From: Bacteroidota bacterium | GTDB lineage: Bacteria > Bacteroidota > Bacteroidia > Sphingobacteriales > Sphingobacteriaceae | Assembly: GCA_026224775.1 (NCBI GenBank) | Contig: JAMFRP010000052.1 | Span: 1-48,417 of the forward strand | Length of the DNA: 48,417 nt | Direction: 5' to 3' | Part shown: positions 16,546 through 24,773 of the stretch, piece after piece | Numbering within the stretch: position 1 is the stretch's first letter | Layout: each line of letters starts with the position of its first letter | Translations under genes and position numbers: made by a program | Notes under the pieces: model-generated | Databases searched by the model: none | Told to the model about the DNA's origin: nothing | Seen by the model: the letters and a program-made list of their open reading frames with translations, nothing else

Positions 16546-17331
16546 ATGAGCGAATTTAAACAAACCTTTAACTCATCGCTGGGCAAAAAGCTGATCATGG
16601 CTTTAACAGGCTTGTTTTTGTGTACTTTCATAATAGTACACTTAGGCGGTAACCTGTTATTATTTAGTAACGATAATGGTTATGGTTTTAACTTATATGC
16701 CAACTTTCTGACGCATTTCCCCCCAATTGAGGTTGTTGCCTATATATTATACGTTGCTATAATAGTACACGCATTATATGCCCTTATTGTTACCGTGAAA
16801 AACCGTAGGGCACGCCCGGTAGGTTATGCAGTGGTAAATAAATCACCGGCATCATGGTCATCAAAAAATATGGGGCTTTTAGGTTCTATTCTGTTTTTCT
16901 TCCTTGTGGTACACATGAGCGATTTTTGGTATAAATACAAATTTACCAACGATGTAGCTTTTAAAGAATACCGTACCGATCTGGCTACTAACCAAACAAC
17001 CGAAAGTGATTATACCCCGGTTTCGCCAACCTTTGAGCATTCAGCAACTGTTGAAAATAACGTAGAGATTGTTCGTGTTAAGGATATTCATGCAAAAGTA
17101 GCACATAGCTTTAGCAATATATGGTATGTGATATTATATGTGGTAGCTATGGGCGCATTGTCGTTCCACTTGCTGCACGGTTTTCAGAGTGCTTTCCGCA
17201 CGCTAGGCTGGGTACACCGTAAATACACACCAATTGTTGAGTTTGTTGGCACCTGGTTATTCGCGGTTATTATTCCGTTGGGCTTTGCCGCTATGCCGGT
17301 TGTGTATTATTTTATGAGTTTAAGTAAATAA
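16546..17331 (+). CDS. sdhC: Succinate dehydrogenase cytochrome b subunit
   Basis: 261 residues, single-subunit diheme cytochrome b558 type (TIGR02046-like), as in Wolinella fumarate reductase and Bacteroidota complex II. Five membrane segments are visible (about 17-37, 62-82, 105-123, 183-205 and 226-250). Candidate heme-ligand histidines lie in or next to the helices (IIVHLGGN, VHALYAL, VVHMSDFW, FHLLHGFQSA). It anchors SdhA and SdhB to the membrane and passes electrons to or from menaquinone. First gene of the operon, with its own -7 box. The helix 3-4 loop (about 125-175) is long and polar. Confidence 0.93.
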   Translation: MSEFKQTFNSSLGKKLIMALTGLFLCTFIIVHLGGNLLLFSNDNGYGFNLYANFLTHFPPIEVVAYILYVAIIVHALYALIVTVKNRRARPVGYAVVNKSPASWSSKNMGLLGSILFFFLVVHMSDFWYKYKFTNDVAFKEYRTDLATNQTTESDYTPVSPTFEHSATVENNVEIVRVKDIHAKVAHSFSNIWYVILYVVAMGALSFHLLHGFQSAFRTLGWVHRKYTPIVEFVGTWLFAVIIPLGFAAMPVVYYFMSLSK

Positions 17332-17436
17332 GTTTAATAAAGTTGATTTGGTTGATTAAGTTGGATTAGGTTGATTGGTTTCTTTAACCACTCACTCAAT
17401 AAACCCACTCAACCAATAAACCCAAATATAAAAAAC
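17332..17436. repeat. Word-repeat block between sdhC and sdhA (GTTGATT vocabulary)
   Basis: Left half: GTTGATT, GGTTGATTAAG, GTTGGATTAGG, GTTGATTGG. Right half: CACTCACTCAATAAACC, CACTCAACCAATAAACC, roughly the complement. It lies within the operon and could form a loose hairpin in the mRNA. Confidence 0.55.
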
Positions 17437-19371
17437 ATGAGTTTAAGTGCTAAAATTCCAGAGGGCCCATTAGCCGAAAAATGGAGCAAGCATAAGTTCG
17501 ATCTTAAGCTGGTTAACCCTGCAAACAAACGTAAATACGACATTATTGTGGTAGGCACAGGTTTGGCGGGCGCTTCTGCCGCAGCATCATTAGCCGAATT
17601 GGGTTATAATGTTAAAGCATTTTGTTTCCAGGATAGCCCGCGACGCGCGCACTCTATTGCTGCGCAGGGTGGTATTAACGCTGCTAAGAATTACCAGAAT
17701 GATGGCGACAGCGTTTACCGTTTATTTTACGATACCATTAAAGGTGGTGACTATCGTGCCCGTGAAGCTAACGTTTATCGTTTAGCTGAGGTATCAGTAA
17801 ACATTATTGACCAATGTGTTGCACAGGGGGTTCCTTTTGCACGTGAGTATGGTGGTTTGCTTGATAACCGTTCATTCGGTGGCGCACAGGTATCACGTAC
17901 TTTCTACGCGAGAGGTCAAACGGGACAACAATTACTGTTAGGTGCTTACTCGGCATTAAACCGCCAGATACACCACGGTAAGGTTAAAATGTATACCCGT
18001 ACCGAAATGCTTGATGTGGTTGTTGTTGATGGAAAAGCGGAAGGTATTATCACCCGTAGCTTAACTACCGGCGAAATTGATACACACACAGGGCATGCTG
18101 TATTGTTATGTACAGGCGGTTATGGTAACGTGTTTTATTTGTCGACCAACGCCGCAGGTTCAAATGTAACTGCAGCCTGGAGGGCACACAAACGTGGCGC
18201 TTTCTTCGCTAACCCTTGCTATACACAAATTCACCCAACCTGTATCCCTGTAACCGGCGATCACCAGTCGAAACTGACTTTAATGTCGGAATCATTGCGT
18301 AACGATGGTCGTGTTTGGGCTCCAAAAACTCATGCGATAGCTGAGCAATTGCGCAAAGGCGCGATTAAAGCGGCGCAAGTTGGCGAAGCAGACAGAGATT
18401 ACTTTTTAGAAAGAAAATATCCATCATTTGGTAACCTTGTTCCGCGCGACGTGGCATCACGTAATGCTAAGGAAATGGTTGATGATGGCCGTGGTGTTGG
18501 TGCCTCAGGAGTAGCAGTATTCCTTGATTTTGCTGACGCGATAACCAGGCTTGGTAAAGATGCGGTTGCTGCCAAATATGGCAACTTGTTTGACATGTAT
18601 TACCAGATCACTGATGAGGACCCATATTCTCAGCCAATGCGTATCTACCCTGCGGTACACTATACTATGGGTGGCCTTTGGGTTGATTATAACTTGAGCA
18701 CAAATGTACCGGGATTATATGCTTTAGGTGAGTGTAACTTCTCTGACCATGGTGCTAACCGCTTAGGTGCATCTGCATTAATGCAGGGCTTATCTGATGG
18801 TTACTTTGTAATTCCTTATACTTTAGGTGATTATTTGGCTACTATCGGTCCAAAAGCGGTGGATGCTAATCATCCAGCTTTTGCTCAAACCAAAAAAGAC
18901 GTAACAGATTATATAGCTAAGTTACTAGCGCTTAGAGGTACCAAAACAGTTAACGAGTACCACCGCGATCTTGGCCACATTATGTGGGAATATTGCGGAA
19001 TGGCCCGTACTGCTGAAGGTTTAACAAAAGCAAAAGGTTTGATACAGGCTTTAAGAGCTGACTTCTGGAAAAACGCTATTGTTTTAGGCGATAACGAAGA
19101 AGTAAATGCATCGCTTGAAAAAGCAGGCCGTGTAGCTGACTTTTTGGAGCTTGGCGAACTGATGGTTGACGATGCGCTGATGCGTAACGAATCATGCGGA
19201 GGCCACTTCAGGTTAGAATCACAAACACCGGAAGGTGAGGCTTTACGCGATGACGAGCACTTTGCATTTGTTGCCGCCTGGGAATATACAGGTGATAACC
19301 AACCAGAGAAACTTAACAAGGAAGCCCTGGAATTTGAATACGTGCATTTAACACAAAGAAATTATAAGTAG
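17437..19371 (+). CDS. sdhA: Succinate dehydrogenase flavoprotein subunit
   Basis: 644 residues from the ATG at 17437. A TTG lies in frame at 17371, but it falls inside the word-repeat block and would add 22 low-quality residues, so I reject it. FAD-binding GTGLAG (40-45) and the covalent-FAD histidine His72 (RRAHSIAAQGG) are present, with the active-site segment HPTCIPVTGD and a C-terminal domain with the conserved NESCGGHFR. It oxidises succinate to fumarate; this subgroup is close to Wolinella-type fumarate reductases, so the direction in the cell is not fixed by sequence. Second gene of sdhCAB. Confidence 0.96.
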   Translation: MSLSAKIPEGPLAEKWSKHKFDLKLVNPANKRKYDIIVVGTGLAGASAAASLAELGYNVKAFCFQDSPRRAHSIAAQGGINAAKNYQNDGDSVYRLFYDTIKGGDYRAREANVYRLAEVSVNIIDQCVAQGVPFAREYGGLLDNRSFGGAQVSRTFYARGQTGQQLLLGAYSALNRQIHHGKVKMYTRTEMLDVVVVDGKAEGIITRSLTTGEIDTHTGHAVLLCTGGYGNVFYLSTNAAGSNVTAAWRAHKRGAFFANPCYTQIHPTCIPVTGDHQSKLTLMSESLRNDGRVWAPKTHAIAEQLRKGAIKAAQVGEADRDYFLERKYPSFGNLVPRDVASRNAKEMVDDGRGVGASGVAVFLDFADAITRLGKDAVAAKYGNLFDMYYQITDEDPYSQPMRIYPAVHYTMGGLWVDYNLSTNVPGLYALGECNFSDHGANRLGASALMQGLSDGYFVIPYTLGDYLATIGPKAVDANHPAFAQTKKDVTDYIAKLLALRGTKTVNEYHRDLGHIMWEYCGMARTAEGLTKAKGLIQALRADFWKNAIVLGDNEEVNASLEKAGRVADFLELGELMVDDALMRNESCGGHFRLESQTPEGEALRDDEHFAFVAAWEYTGDNQPEKLNKEALEFEYVHLTQRNYK

Positions 19372-19492
19372 TATCAAGTAGCTAGTATCGAGACAAAAAA
19401 TCTCATTATTGATACCGGCGCTTGATGAAAATATTAACTGAGAGAAACTAATATTAGGCAAGAAATAAATCTTGATATTAGCTACTTGATAC
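19371..19492. repeat. Inverted repeat between sdhA and sdhB
   Basis: A perfect 14-bp inverted repeat, GTATCAAGTAGCTA at 19371-19384 and its complement at 19479-19492, starts on the last base of the sdhA stop codon. Further partial copies of GATACC/GTATC and CTTGAT words lie inside. It is the sdhA-sdhB counterpart of the sdhC-sdhA word block. Confidence 0.75.
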
Positions 19493-19505
19493 CAATCTCA
19501 AAAAG

Positions 19506-20294
19506 ATGAGTACTAACGGAAACATGAACCTGACGCTGAAAGTATGGCGCCAAAAAAATGCACAAACAGCAGGCAAGTTTGTGACTTACCAGGCTGAAGG
19601 TATTTCGCCGGATATGTCGTTCCTGGAGATGCTGGATGTGGTAAATGAAAGCCTGATCCATAAAAACGATGAGCCTATCCATTTCGACCATGATTGTCGC
19701 GAAGGCATTTGCGGTATGTGTTCATTATATATCAACGGTCATCCGCATGGGCCAAAAAGGGCAATTACAACCTGCCAGTTACACATGCGTACGTTCCACG
19801 ACGGACAAACGATTACTATCGAGCCTTGGCGTGCTGCACCTTTCCCGGTTATCAAGGATTTGGCAGTTGACCGTTCAGCATTTGATCGTATACAACAGGC
19901 TGGTGGTTACGTATCGGTAAACACCGGTGGTGTGCCTGATGCTAACGAAATCCTTATCCCTAAAGTTATAGCTGACGAGGCTTTTAACTCGGCTACCTGT
20001 ATCGGTTGCGGTGCCTGCGTTGCGGCTTGTAAAAATGCTTCGGCTATGTTGTTTGTATCGGCTAAGGTATCGCAGTTCGCGTTGTTACCACAAGGTCAGC
20101 CTGAGCGTTATAGTCGTGCACAATCAATGGTTGCGCAAATGGATGCTGAAGGTTTTGGTAACTGTACCAATACCGGTGCCTGCGAAGCTGAATGTCCTAA
20201 AGAAATCAGCCTGACCAACATCTCGCGCATGAACAATGATTATTTAAGTGCCAAGCTCTTCAGAGAAGAGCATGCGCATGAGAATAACGGATAA
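19506..20294 (+). CDS. sdhB: Succinate dehydrogenase iron-sulfur subunit
   Basis: 262 residues. An N-terminal 2Fe-2S ferredoxin domain has Cys64, Cys69, Cys72 and Cys90 (CREGICGMC and ITTC). A C-terminal dicluster domain has CIGCGACVAAC (165-175) and C220, C226, C230. These carry the [2Fe-2S], [4Fe-4S] and [3Fe-4S] centres that move electrons from FAD to the quinone site. Last gene of the operon; a hairpin terminator lies 35 nt after the stop. Confidence 0.96.
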   Translation: MSTNGNMNLTLKVWRQKNAQTAGKFVTYQAEGISPDMSFLEMLDVVNESLIHKNDEPIHFDHDCREGICGMCSLYINGHPHGPKRAITTCQLHMRTFHDGQTITIEPWRAAPFPVIKDLAVDRSAFDRIQQAGGYVSVNTGGVPDANEILIPKVIADEAFNSATCIGCGACVAACKNASAMLFVSAKVSQFALLPQGQPERYSRAQSMVAQMDAEGFGNCTNTGACEAECPKEISLTNISRMNNDYLSAKLFREEHAHENNG

Positions 20295-20328
20295 TTAGAT
20301 CCAAAGCCCTAATTTATTTATATAGCAG

Positions 20329-20349
20329 AGCCCTTGTGAGAGGGCTTTT
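20329..20349 (+). terminator. Intrinsic terminator of the sdh operon
   Basis: The stem AGCCCT/AGGGCT (20329-20334/20341-20346) is followed by a T-run. It lies 35 nt after the sdhB stop. Confidence 0.75.
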
Positions 20350-20370
20350 GCTTTTTACTGTAGATCTTTT

Positions 20371-20451
20371 TGTCATTGCGAGGAACGAAGCAATCGCACG
20401 TAGAAAAGCGGCCTTGCAAAGTTCGCGATTGCTTCGTTCCTCGCAATGACA
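20371..20451. repeat. Palindromic repeat, family B, copy 3
   Basis: Arms TGTCATTGCGAGGAACG and complement; the loop with AGAAAAGCGGCCTTGC has the same orientation as copies 1 and 2. Downstream to 20502 it shares with the 3849 locus a common tail (ATATCTGCAA) and a truncated arm. Confidence 0.9.
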
Positions 20452-20472
20452 TGATTTTTATATCTGCAAAGT

Positions 20473-20502
20473 CGGGATTGCCACGCTTCGCTCGCAATGA
20501 CG
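20473..20502. repeat. Truncated family-B repeat arm
   Basis: CTTCGCTCGCAATGACG without its partner, matching the fragment at 3957-3985 in sequence and in distance from the full element. Confidence 0.7.
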
Positions 20503-20540
20503 CTTGGTGAGTGATTATTCTTTTTGTGATGACAAGAAAT

Positions 20541-20641
20541 GTGTTAGGGATTGAAACGGATACCGGCCAATCGGGAGCCTCAGTGCAGGCCGTGGTTAAT
20601 GCCTGCGCAGTATTAGTGTAAAGCCCGACCGGAGCGAACAC
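20541..20641 (+). ncRNA. Structured ~100-nt element (nested stems), unknown class
   Basis: The outer ends GTGTT (20541-20545) and AACAC (20637-20641) pair. Inside, CCGG (20563-20566) pairs with CCGG (20629-20632), and TCGGG (20571-20575) with CCCGA (20624-20628). A terminal hairpin is GCAGGC/GCCTGC (20585-20590/20601-20606). No ORF is likely. It lies 70 nt upstream of the S9 peptidase gene, so it could be a leader RNA, or a repeat element of a family not otherwise present here. The strand is a guess. Confidence 0.45.
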
Positions 20642-20711
20642 CCAATAAATAATAGTTTATTTTTATCTTTAACCCGATTTTAACCCCACTCATTTTTATC
20701 AATGTATCATA

Positions 20712-22628
20712 ATGAAAAACAGGATTCTTATTTTGCTATTTCTAATAATTTCGGGTATGACAGTTAAGGCCCAAAATTTACTTACCCCTGAATTACTTTT
20801 AAAGCTGGGTCGCGTTAGCGGCAAGGGGATTTCTAAAGATGGTAAGTATGTGATCTACACCGTGGGTGTACCCGATATTGCGGGCAATAAGATCGTCACC
20901 AAAACATATAGCTTGCCTATCGAAGGCGGTACACCATTGCTTGTTACTGATTTGAATGAGTGGATGGCCGATGATAAAGTATCGCCAGATGGTAAATACA
21001 AGATCAGCAGTCAAGATATTAAAGTGGAAAAGGTTTCGGGTACTGATTATTACCCTGACCTGAAAAAAAGCAATGTATTGATATATGACAGCCTGAACTA
21101 TCGCCACTGGGATACATGGGAGGATGGTAAATTTGGGCATGTGATGCTTGCGCCAATGGTTAATGGCAAAGCAGGTAAGGCGAAAGACCTGATGCCTAAT
21201 GAACCTTATGATTGTCCGCTGAAACCGGATGGCGGCGATGAGGATTTTGTGTGGAATCCGGATAGCAAAAAAGTGGTGTATGTATGCAAAAAGAAATTCG
21301 GTACCGCTTACGCTATCAGCACCAATACGGATATTTACAGCTATGATATCGCTACCGGCGTAACCATCAATTTAACAACCGATAATCCGGGTTATGATCT
21401 GCAACCTACTTTCAACAAAAAAGGACAAATGGCTTGGCTGCAAATGAAGCGTGATGGCTATGAAAGCGACAAACAGGATTTGGTTACTACAACCGGTACT
21501 TTCAAATTAAACCTTACCGCGCAGCGTGATGATATACATGTGGGAAGTTATAAATGGGCAGAAGATGGTAAAAGCCTTTTCTTCATCGCGCCGATAAATG
21601 GGACCTCGCAATTATTTAATGTGACTTATCCGGGGCTTAGCAAAATGATGCCTGTTATTACCCAGGTTACTGCCGGCGATTTTGATGTAAATGATATTGT
21701 TGGACAAAAAGGAAAAACCCTGATAGTTACCCGAGGCGATTTTAACCATGCTAACGAGCTTTATACTGTTGATATTACTAACGGCTTTATGAAACAACTA
21801 AGCCATGTTAATGATGAGATTTACGGCAGTTTAGCCATGTGTAAAACAGAGCGTCGCTCTGTTAAAACTGTTGATGGTAAGGATATGCTGGTTTGGGTGA
21901 TCTATCCGCCAAACTTCGACAAAACTAAAAAATACCCGACTTTACTTTATTGCGAGGGTGGGCCACAGAGTCCGTTGACACAGTTTTATTCTTTTAGATG
22001 GAACTTGCAGCTGATGGCATCTAACGGATATATTATTGTAGCGCCAAACCGTCGTGGTATGCCGGGGCATGGTACTGAGTGGAATGAAGAGATCAGCAAG
22101 GATCATGGCGGTTTAGCTATAAAAGATTACCTGAGTGCGATTGACAATGTAAGCAGCGAACCTTTTGTTGATAAAGCAAGATTAGGTTGCGTCGGCGCGA
22201 GCTACGGTGGTTATTCGGTGTATATGCTGGCAGGCGTGCATAAAAAGCGTTTTAAAACCTTTATAGCGCATGATGGTATCTTTGATTTTCGCAGCATGTA
22301 CGGTACCACTGAAGAGATCTGGTTCCCGAACTGGGATTACGGCGGCCCGTATTGGGATAAGAATAATGCCGCTGCCCAAAAATCCTACAAAGAGTTTTCG
22401 CCGAGCAATTATGTTGCTAACTGGGATACGCCGATACTGATCTTTCACGGTGAGAAGGATTTCCGTGTACCATTGGAACAGGGTTTACAGGCTTTCCAGG
22501 CGGCGCAATTACAAGGGATTAAAAGCAGGTTAATTGTAATGCAGGATGAGAACCATTGGGTGCTGCATCCGCAAAATGCATTGGTATGGCAGCATGAGTT
22601 TTATAAGTGGTTGAGGGAGACTTTGTAG
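20712..22628 (+). CDS. S9 family peptidase (prolyl oligopeptidase/DPP-like), exported
   Basis: 638 residues. The signal peptide ends TVKA before Q21. A beta-propeller region (about 30-370) is followed by an alpha/beta hydrolase domain with Ser497 (GASYGG), Asp583 (HGEKDFRVP) and His615 (DENHW). The SYGG type and domain order point to the S9B/S9C branch (dipeptidyl or acylaminoacyl peptidases), unlike the S9A enzyme at 3999. It probably removes N-terminal dipeptides or hydrolyses small peptides in the periplasm. The gene stands alone, preceded by the structured element at 20541. Confidence 0.93.
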   Translation: MKNRILILLFLIISGMTVKAQNLLTPELLLKLGRVSGKGISKDGKYVIYTVGVPDIAGNKIVTKTYSLPIEGGTPLLVTDLNEWMADDKVSPDGKYKISSQDIKVEKVSGTDYYPDLKKSNVLIYDSLNYRHWDTWEDGKFGHVMLAPMVNGKAGKAKDLMPNEPYDCPLKPDGGDEDFVWNPDSKKVVYVCKKKFGTAYAISTNTDIYSYDIATGVTINLTTDNPGYDLQPTFNKKGQMAWLQMKRDGYESDKQDLVTTTGTFKLNLTAQRDDIHVGSYKWAEDGKSLFFIAPINGTSQLFNVTYPGLSKMMPVITQVTAGDFDVNDIVGQKGKTLIVTRGDFNHANELYTVDITNGFMKQLSHVNDEIYGSLAMCKTERRSVKTVDGKDMLVWVIYPPNFDKTKKYPTLLYCEGGPQSPLTQFYSFRWNLQLMASNGYIIVAPNRRGMPGHGTEWNEEISKDHGGLAIKDYLSAIDNVSSEPFVDKARLGCVGASYGGYSVYMLAGVHKKRFKTFIAHDGIFDFRSMYGTTEEIWFPNWDYGGPYWDKNNAAAQKSYKEFSPSNYVANWDTPILIFHGEKDFRVPLEQGLQAFQAAQLQGIKSRLIVMQDENHWVLHPQNALVWQHEFYKWLRETL

Positions 22629-22650
22629 TACTTCTTTATCGTTTCCCTTT

Positions 22651-22724
22651 TTGTCATTCTGAGGAACGAAGAATCTGTAAAGTAGTTTATGCGCATACAG
22701 ATTCTTCGTTTCTCAGAATGACAA
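22651..22724. repeat. Palindromic repeat, family A, copy 2
   Basis: TTGTCATTCTGAGGAACG arm and inverted partner around the loop AAAGTAGTTTATGCGCAT. It lies 22 nt after the S9 peptidase stop. Confidence 0.88.
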
Positions 22725-22933
22725 GTTCTCGTTTAATTAAGATATTCTGGCCGCTCATTGCCGCTGGGTTAGTAGTTTTTCGCGAGTTGATTGTTTTCAA
22801 TGGAGCTCAAGAGGGCTTCGCCGTTTTGTCTTGACACAAAAGAACCAAAAAAGTCAAGGCGGAAAACACCTGCTGCCCACAAGGCCAACTCCCAGCCCGG
22901 TCTTCCGTCGGGCTTTTGCCCGCAGTAATTTTC

Positions 22934-22963
22934 TTGTCATTCTTCGCTACACTCAGAATGATA
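22934..22963. repeat. Collapsed family-A repeat
   Basis: TTGTCATTCTTCGCTACACTC then AGAATGATAG: the outer ends of both arms joined with the centre deleted. Confidence 0.6.
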
Positions 22964-23152
22964 GAGTAGTTTATTGTTCATTGGATGGCCCCTCTTCTAT
23001 TTATTTACTTCTTGCGGCCTTGATATTAAATACTAATATTAAAAAAATACTACACCTTGAGCTAATTATTATATATTATTAATATATATTAGTGGAATAT
23101 TACTTCATTCCCCTAATCCCGGTTTAATAAACCAAGTTGTTGATAATTATTT

Positions 23153-23308
23153 ATGGATAGAAATACCATCAAGTGCCCTAAATGCGGCACCGGGTTCCTG
23201 AATTCGCGCGTAAAAAGAGCACAGATTGTTAAAGTTTTTTTGTTTTGGCTTGATATAAAAAGATATAAATGCAGCCATTGCTTAAGGAAAACTTACGTTT
23301 GGCAATAG
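23153..23308 (+). CDS. 51-residue zinc-ribbon microprotein
   Basis: Reading from ATG 23153 gives MDRNTIKCPKCGTGF..., with CPKC (8-11) and CSHC (40-43) about 28 residues apart and a basic, hydrophobic middle. This is the two-knuckle zinc-ribbon layout of small bacterial proteins whose second half usually reads RPY-C--C---F; here it is KRYKCSHCLRKTYVW. Function unknown. The stop overlaps the first base of a strong hairpin. Too short for most gene finders; the paired Cys motifs are the main support. Confidence 0.6.
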   Translation: MDRNTIKCPKCGTGFLNSRVKRAQIVKVFLFWLDIKRYKCSHCLRKTYVWQ

Positions 23309-23346
23309 ATAGACTTACGAAGTTTTTAAAACTTTGTAAGTCTATC
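23308..23346 (+). terminator. Hairpin after the zinc-ribbon gene
   Basis: GATAGACTTAC (23308-23318) pairs perfectly with 23336-23346, with inner GAAGTTTT/AAAACTTT pairing. It has no long T-run after it, so it may be a weak terminator or an mRNA-stabilising hairpin. Confidence 0.55.
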
Positions 23347-23352
23347 TCAGCT

Positions 23353-23382
23353 GTACAGATCCTTCGTTCCTCAGGATGGCAA
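23353..23382. repeat. Truncated family-A repeat (right arm)
   Basis: TACAGATCCTTCGTTCCTC followed by AGGATGGCAAT is a decayed right arm of family A without a left arm. Confidence 0.6.
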
Positions 23383-23462
23383 TTATGATTGAATTCAATT
23401 CATTCTTTAATAATCCTGATTAAATTCAATCGTATTTTTTATGTTTACGTTAAACATCAGCA

Positions 23463-24773
23463 TTGAAAAAAATACGCCCTATACAGCTTGTTGCTGTTAT
23501 TTTCTTCACAGTTTCCGGCGGACCATATGGGCTCGAACCTTTGCTTACTTATGCCGGGCAGCATGGCGCAATACTTTTATTGTTACTTACTCCTTTACTT
23601 TGGGATGTACCTGCCATATATACGGTGCTTGAGTTAAACAGCATGATGCCCGTAACTGGCGGCTACTACAAGTGGGTAAAATATGCTTTAGGAAACCGCT
23701 GGGGATTTTACGAAGGCTGGTGGACCTGGCTTTATACTTTTGTTGATCTGGCTATTTACCCCGTGCTGTTCGTAATTTATGCAGGCTTCTTTTTTCCTGG
23801 TGCTGACGCTTATAAACTCCCATTATGCCTTGTATTTATATGGATATCCGCGGGGCTCAATATATTGGGGATAGTACCGGTAGGTAAGGTGTCGTTGTTT
23901 TTAGGGGCGATTGTTTTAACGCCCTTTATCATATTGTATGTATTGGCTTTTTATCACCATAGTGGCAGCATAGCATTACCTGCTCCGAGTTTAAAAGAAA
24001 TCACTTTTCCGTCATTAGGCATGGCGCTGTATACCATTATGTGGAATTGTTTAGGCTGGGATAATACTACCACTTATGCCGAAGAAGTGGAGAAGCCCAT
24101 CCGGTCATATCTTACCTCAACAATAAGTGCTTTCGCGATAGTAATTGTGGTTTATTTTTTGGTGATATGGGTTTCGCAATTGTCTGGTATTAGCGCGACG
24201 CGATTAAAGGATGAGGGTTTCCCGGCGGTAGCAACTATTATTGGCGGGCATTGGCTGGGCGCGCTTATCGCTGTTGGGGGTATGGCTAGTTGTTTGGGTA
24301 TTTATGCTTCGGTGCTACTGTCGGTATCGCGTGTGCCGATGGTGATGGCCGAGGATAAATTGCTTCCATCCAAATTAAATAAACAGCACAAGCGGTTTAA
24401 TACGCCATATATATCCATCATCGTATGCTCTGTGGTGGTGAGCGCCATGGTACATTGGGACCTGGAGGCTTTATTTATTATTGATGTTACCATTTACGGG
24501 GCGGGTTTGGCATTGGAGTATGTATCGTTAATTAAATTACGCGTAAAAGAACCAGAAGTCCATCGGCCATTTAAAATTCCTTTAGGTGTTAAGGGGTTAT
24601 GTTTAGCAGTGGCTTTACCAACTATTATATATCTTGTTGCATTTGCAGGTGCGCTGTCATCCACCAAAAATGGTGTGTTAGCCGCCTTATTTGCTTTTGT
24701 ACTTTTATGCAGCGCCGAATTATTATGGCAAATAGTGAAGAGAAGAAAAGCGTTTATTAATCAACAATTTTAA
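23463..24773 (+). CDS. APC-superfamily amino acid permease
   Basis: 436 residues with about 12 membrane segments. The N-terminal FFTVSGGPYGLEP is the unwound-helix substrate site of APC transporters (GGP-G-E). TYAEEVEKPIRSY in the middle is the APC signature between helices 6 and 7. It imports or exchanges amino acids or amines; the specificity cannot be read. The start is TTG at 23463: an in-frame stop lies 12 nt upstream and no ATG comes before the first helix. A decayed copy of its 3' end lies at 25260-25350, beyond the convergent DUF1801 gene, which it overlaps by 4 nt. Confidence 0.88.
   Translation: MKKIRPIQLVAVIFFTVSGGPYGLEPLLTYAGQHGAILLLLLTPLLWDVPAIYTVLELNSMMPVTGGYYKWVKYALGNRWGFYEGWWTWLYTFVDLAIYPVLFVIYAGFFFPGADAYKLPLCLVFIWISAGLNILGIVPVGKVSLFLGAIVLTPFIILYVLAFYHHSGSIALPAPSLKEITFPSLGMALYTIMWNCLGWDNTTTYAEEVEKPIRSYLTSTISAFAIVIVVYFLVIWVSQLSGISATRLKDEGFPAVATIIGGHWLGALIAVGGMASCLGIYASVLLSVSRVPMVMAEDKLLPSKLNKQHKRFNTPYISIIVCSVVVSAMVHWDLEALFIIDVTIYGAGLALEYVSLIKLRVKEPEVHRPFKIPLGVKGLCLAVALPTIIYLVAFAGALSSTKNGVLAALFAFVLLCSAELLWQIVKRRKAFINQQF

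Larger units (their letters stand above)
22629..23152. other. Gene-free region of repeats and hairpins
   Basis: Apart from the listed repeats (22651, 22934), it contains at 22820-22870 the inverted repeat CTTGAC...GTCAAG inside the stretch CCGTTTTGTCTTGACAC, and at 22894-22917 a terminator-like hairpin AGCCCG/CGGGCT plus T4. The open frames are short and repetitive; none is convincing. The last 100 nt are AT-rich and may hold the promoter of the small zinc-ribbon gene. Confidence 0.6.

Noticed and set aside
17371..17436. Extended N-terminus of SdhA from a TTG start
   Set aside because: The extension is encoded by the word-repeat block and does not resemble SdhA; the ATG at 17437 begins the conserved part.
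18909..19319. 136-codon minus-strand frame
   Set aside because: Shadow of sdhA on the opposite strand; Ser-rich composition typical of such shadows.
20318..20641. Open frame of 107 codons on the minus strand
   Set aside because: It reads through a palindromic repeat and the structured element; the peptide contains repeat-derived words (SLRGTKQSRT) seen also in the frames at 8323 and 38659, so it is a repeat artefact.
22607..23082. Two short plus-strand frames (75 and 83 codons)
   Set aside because: Both run through family-A repeats and hairpins, with no start signals or recognisable protein features.
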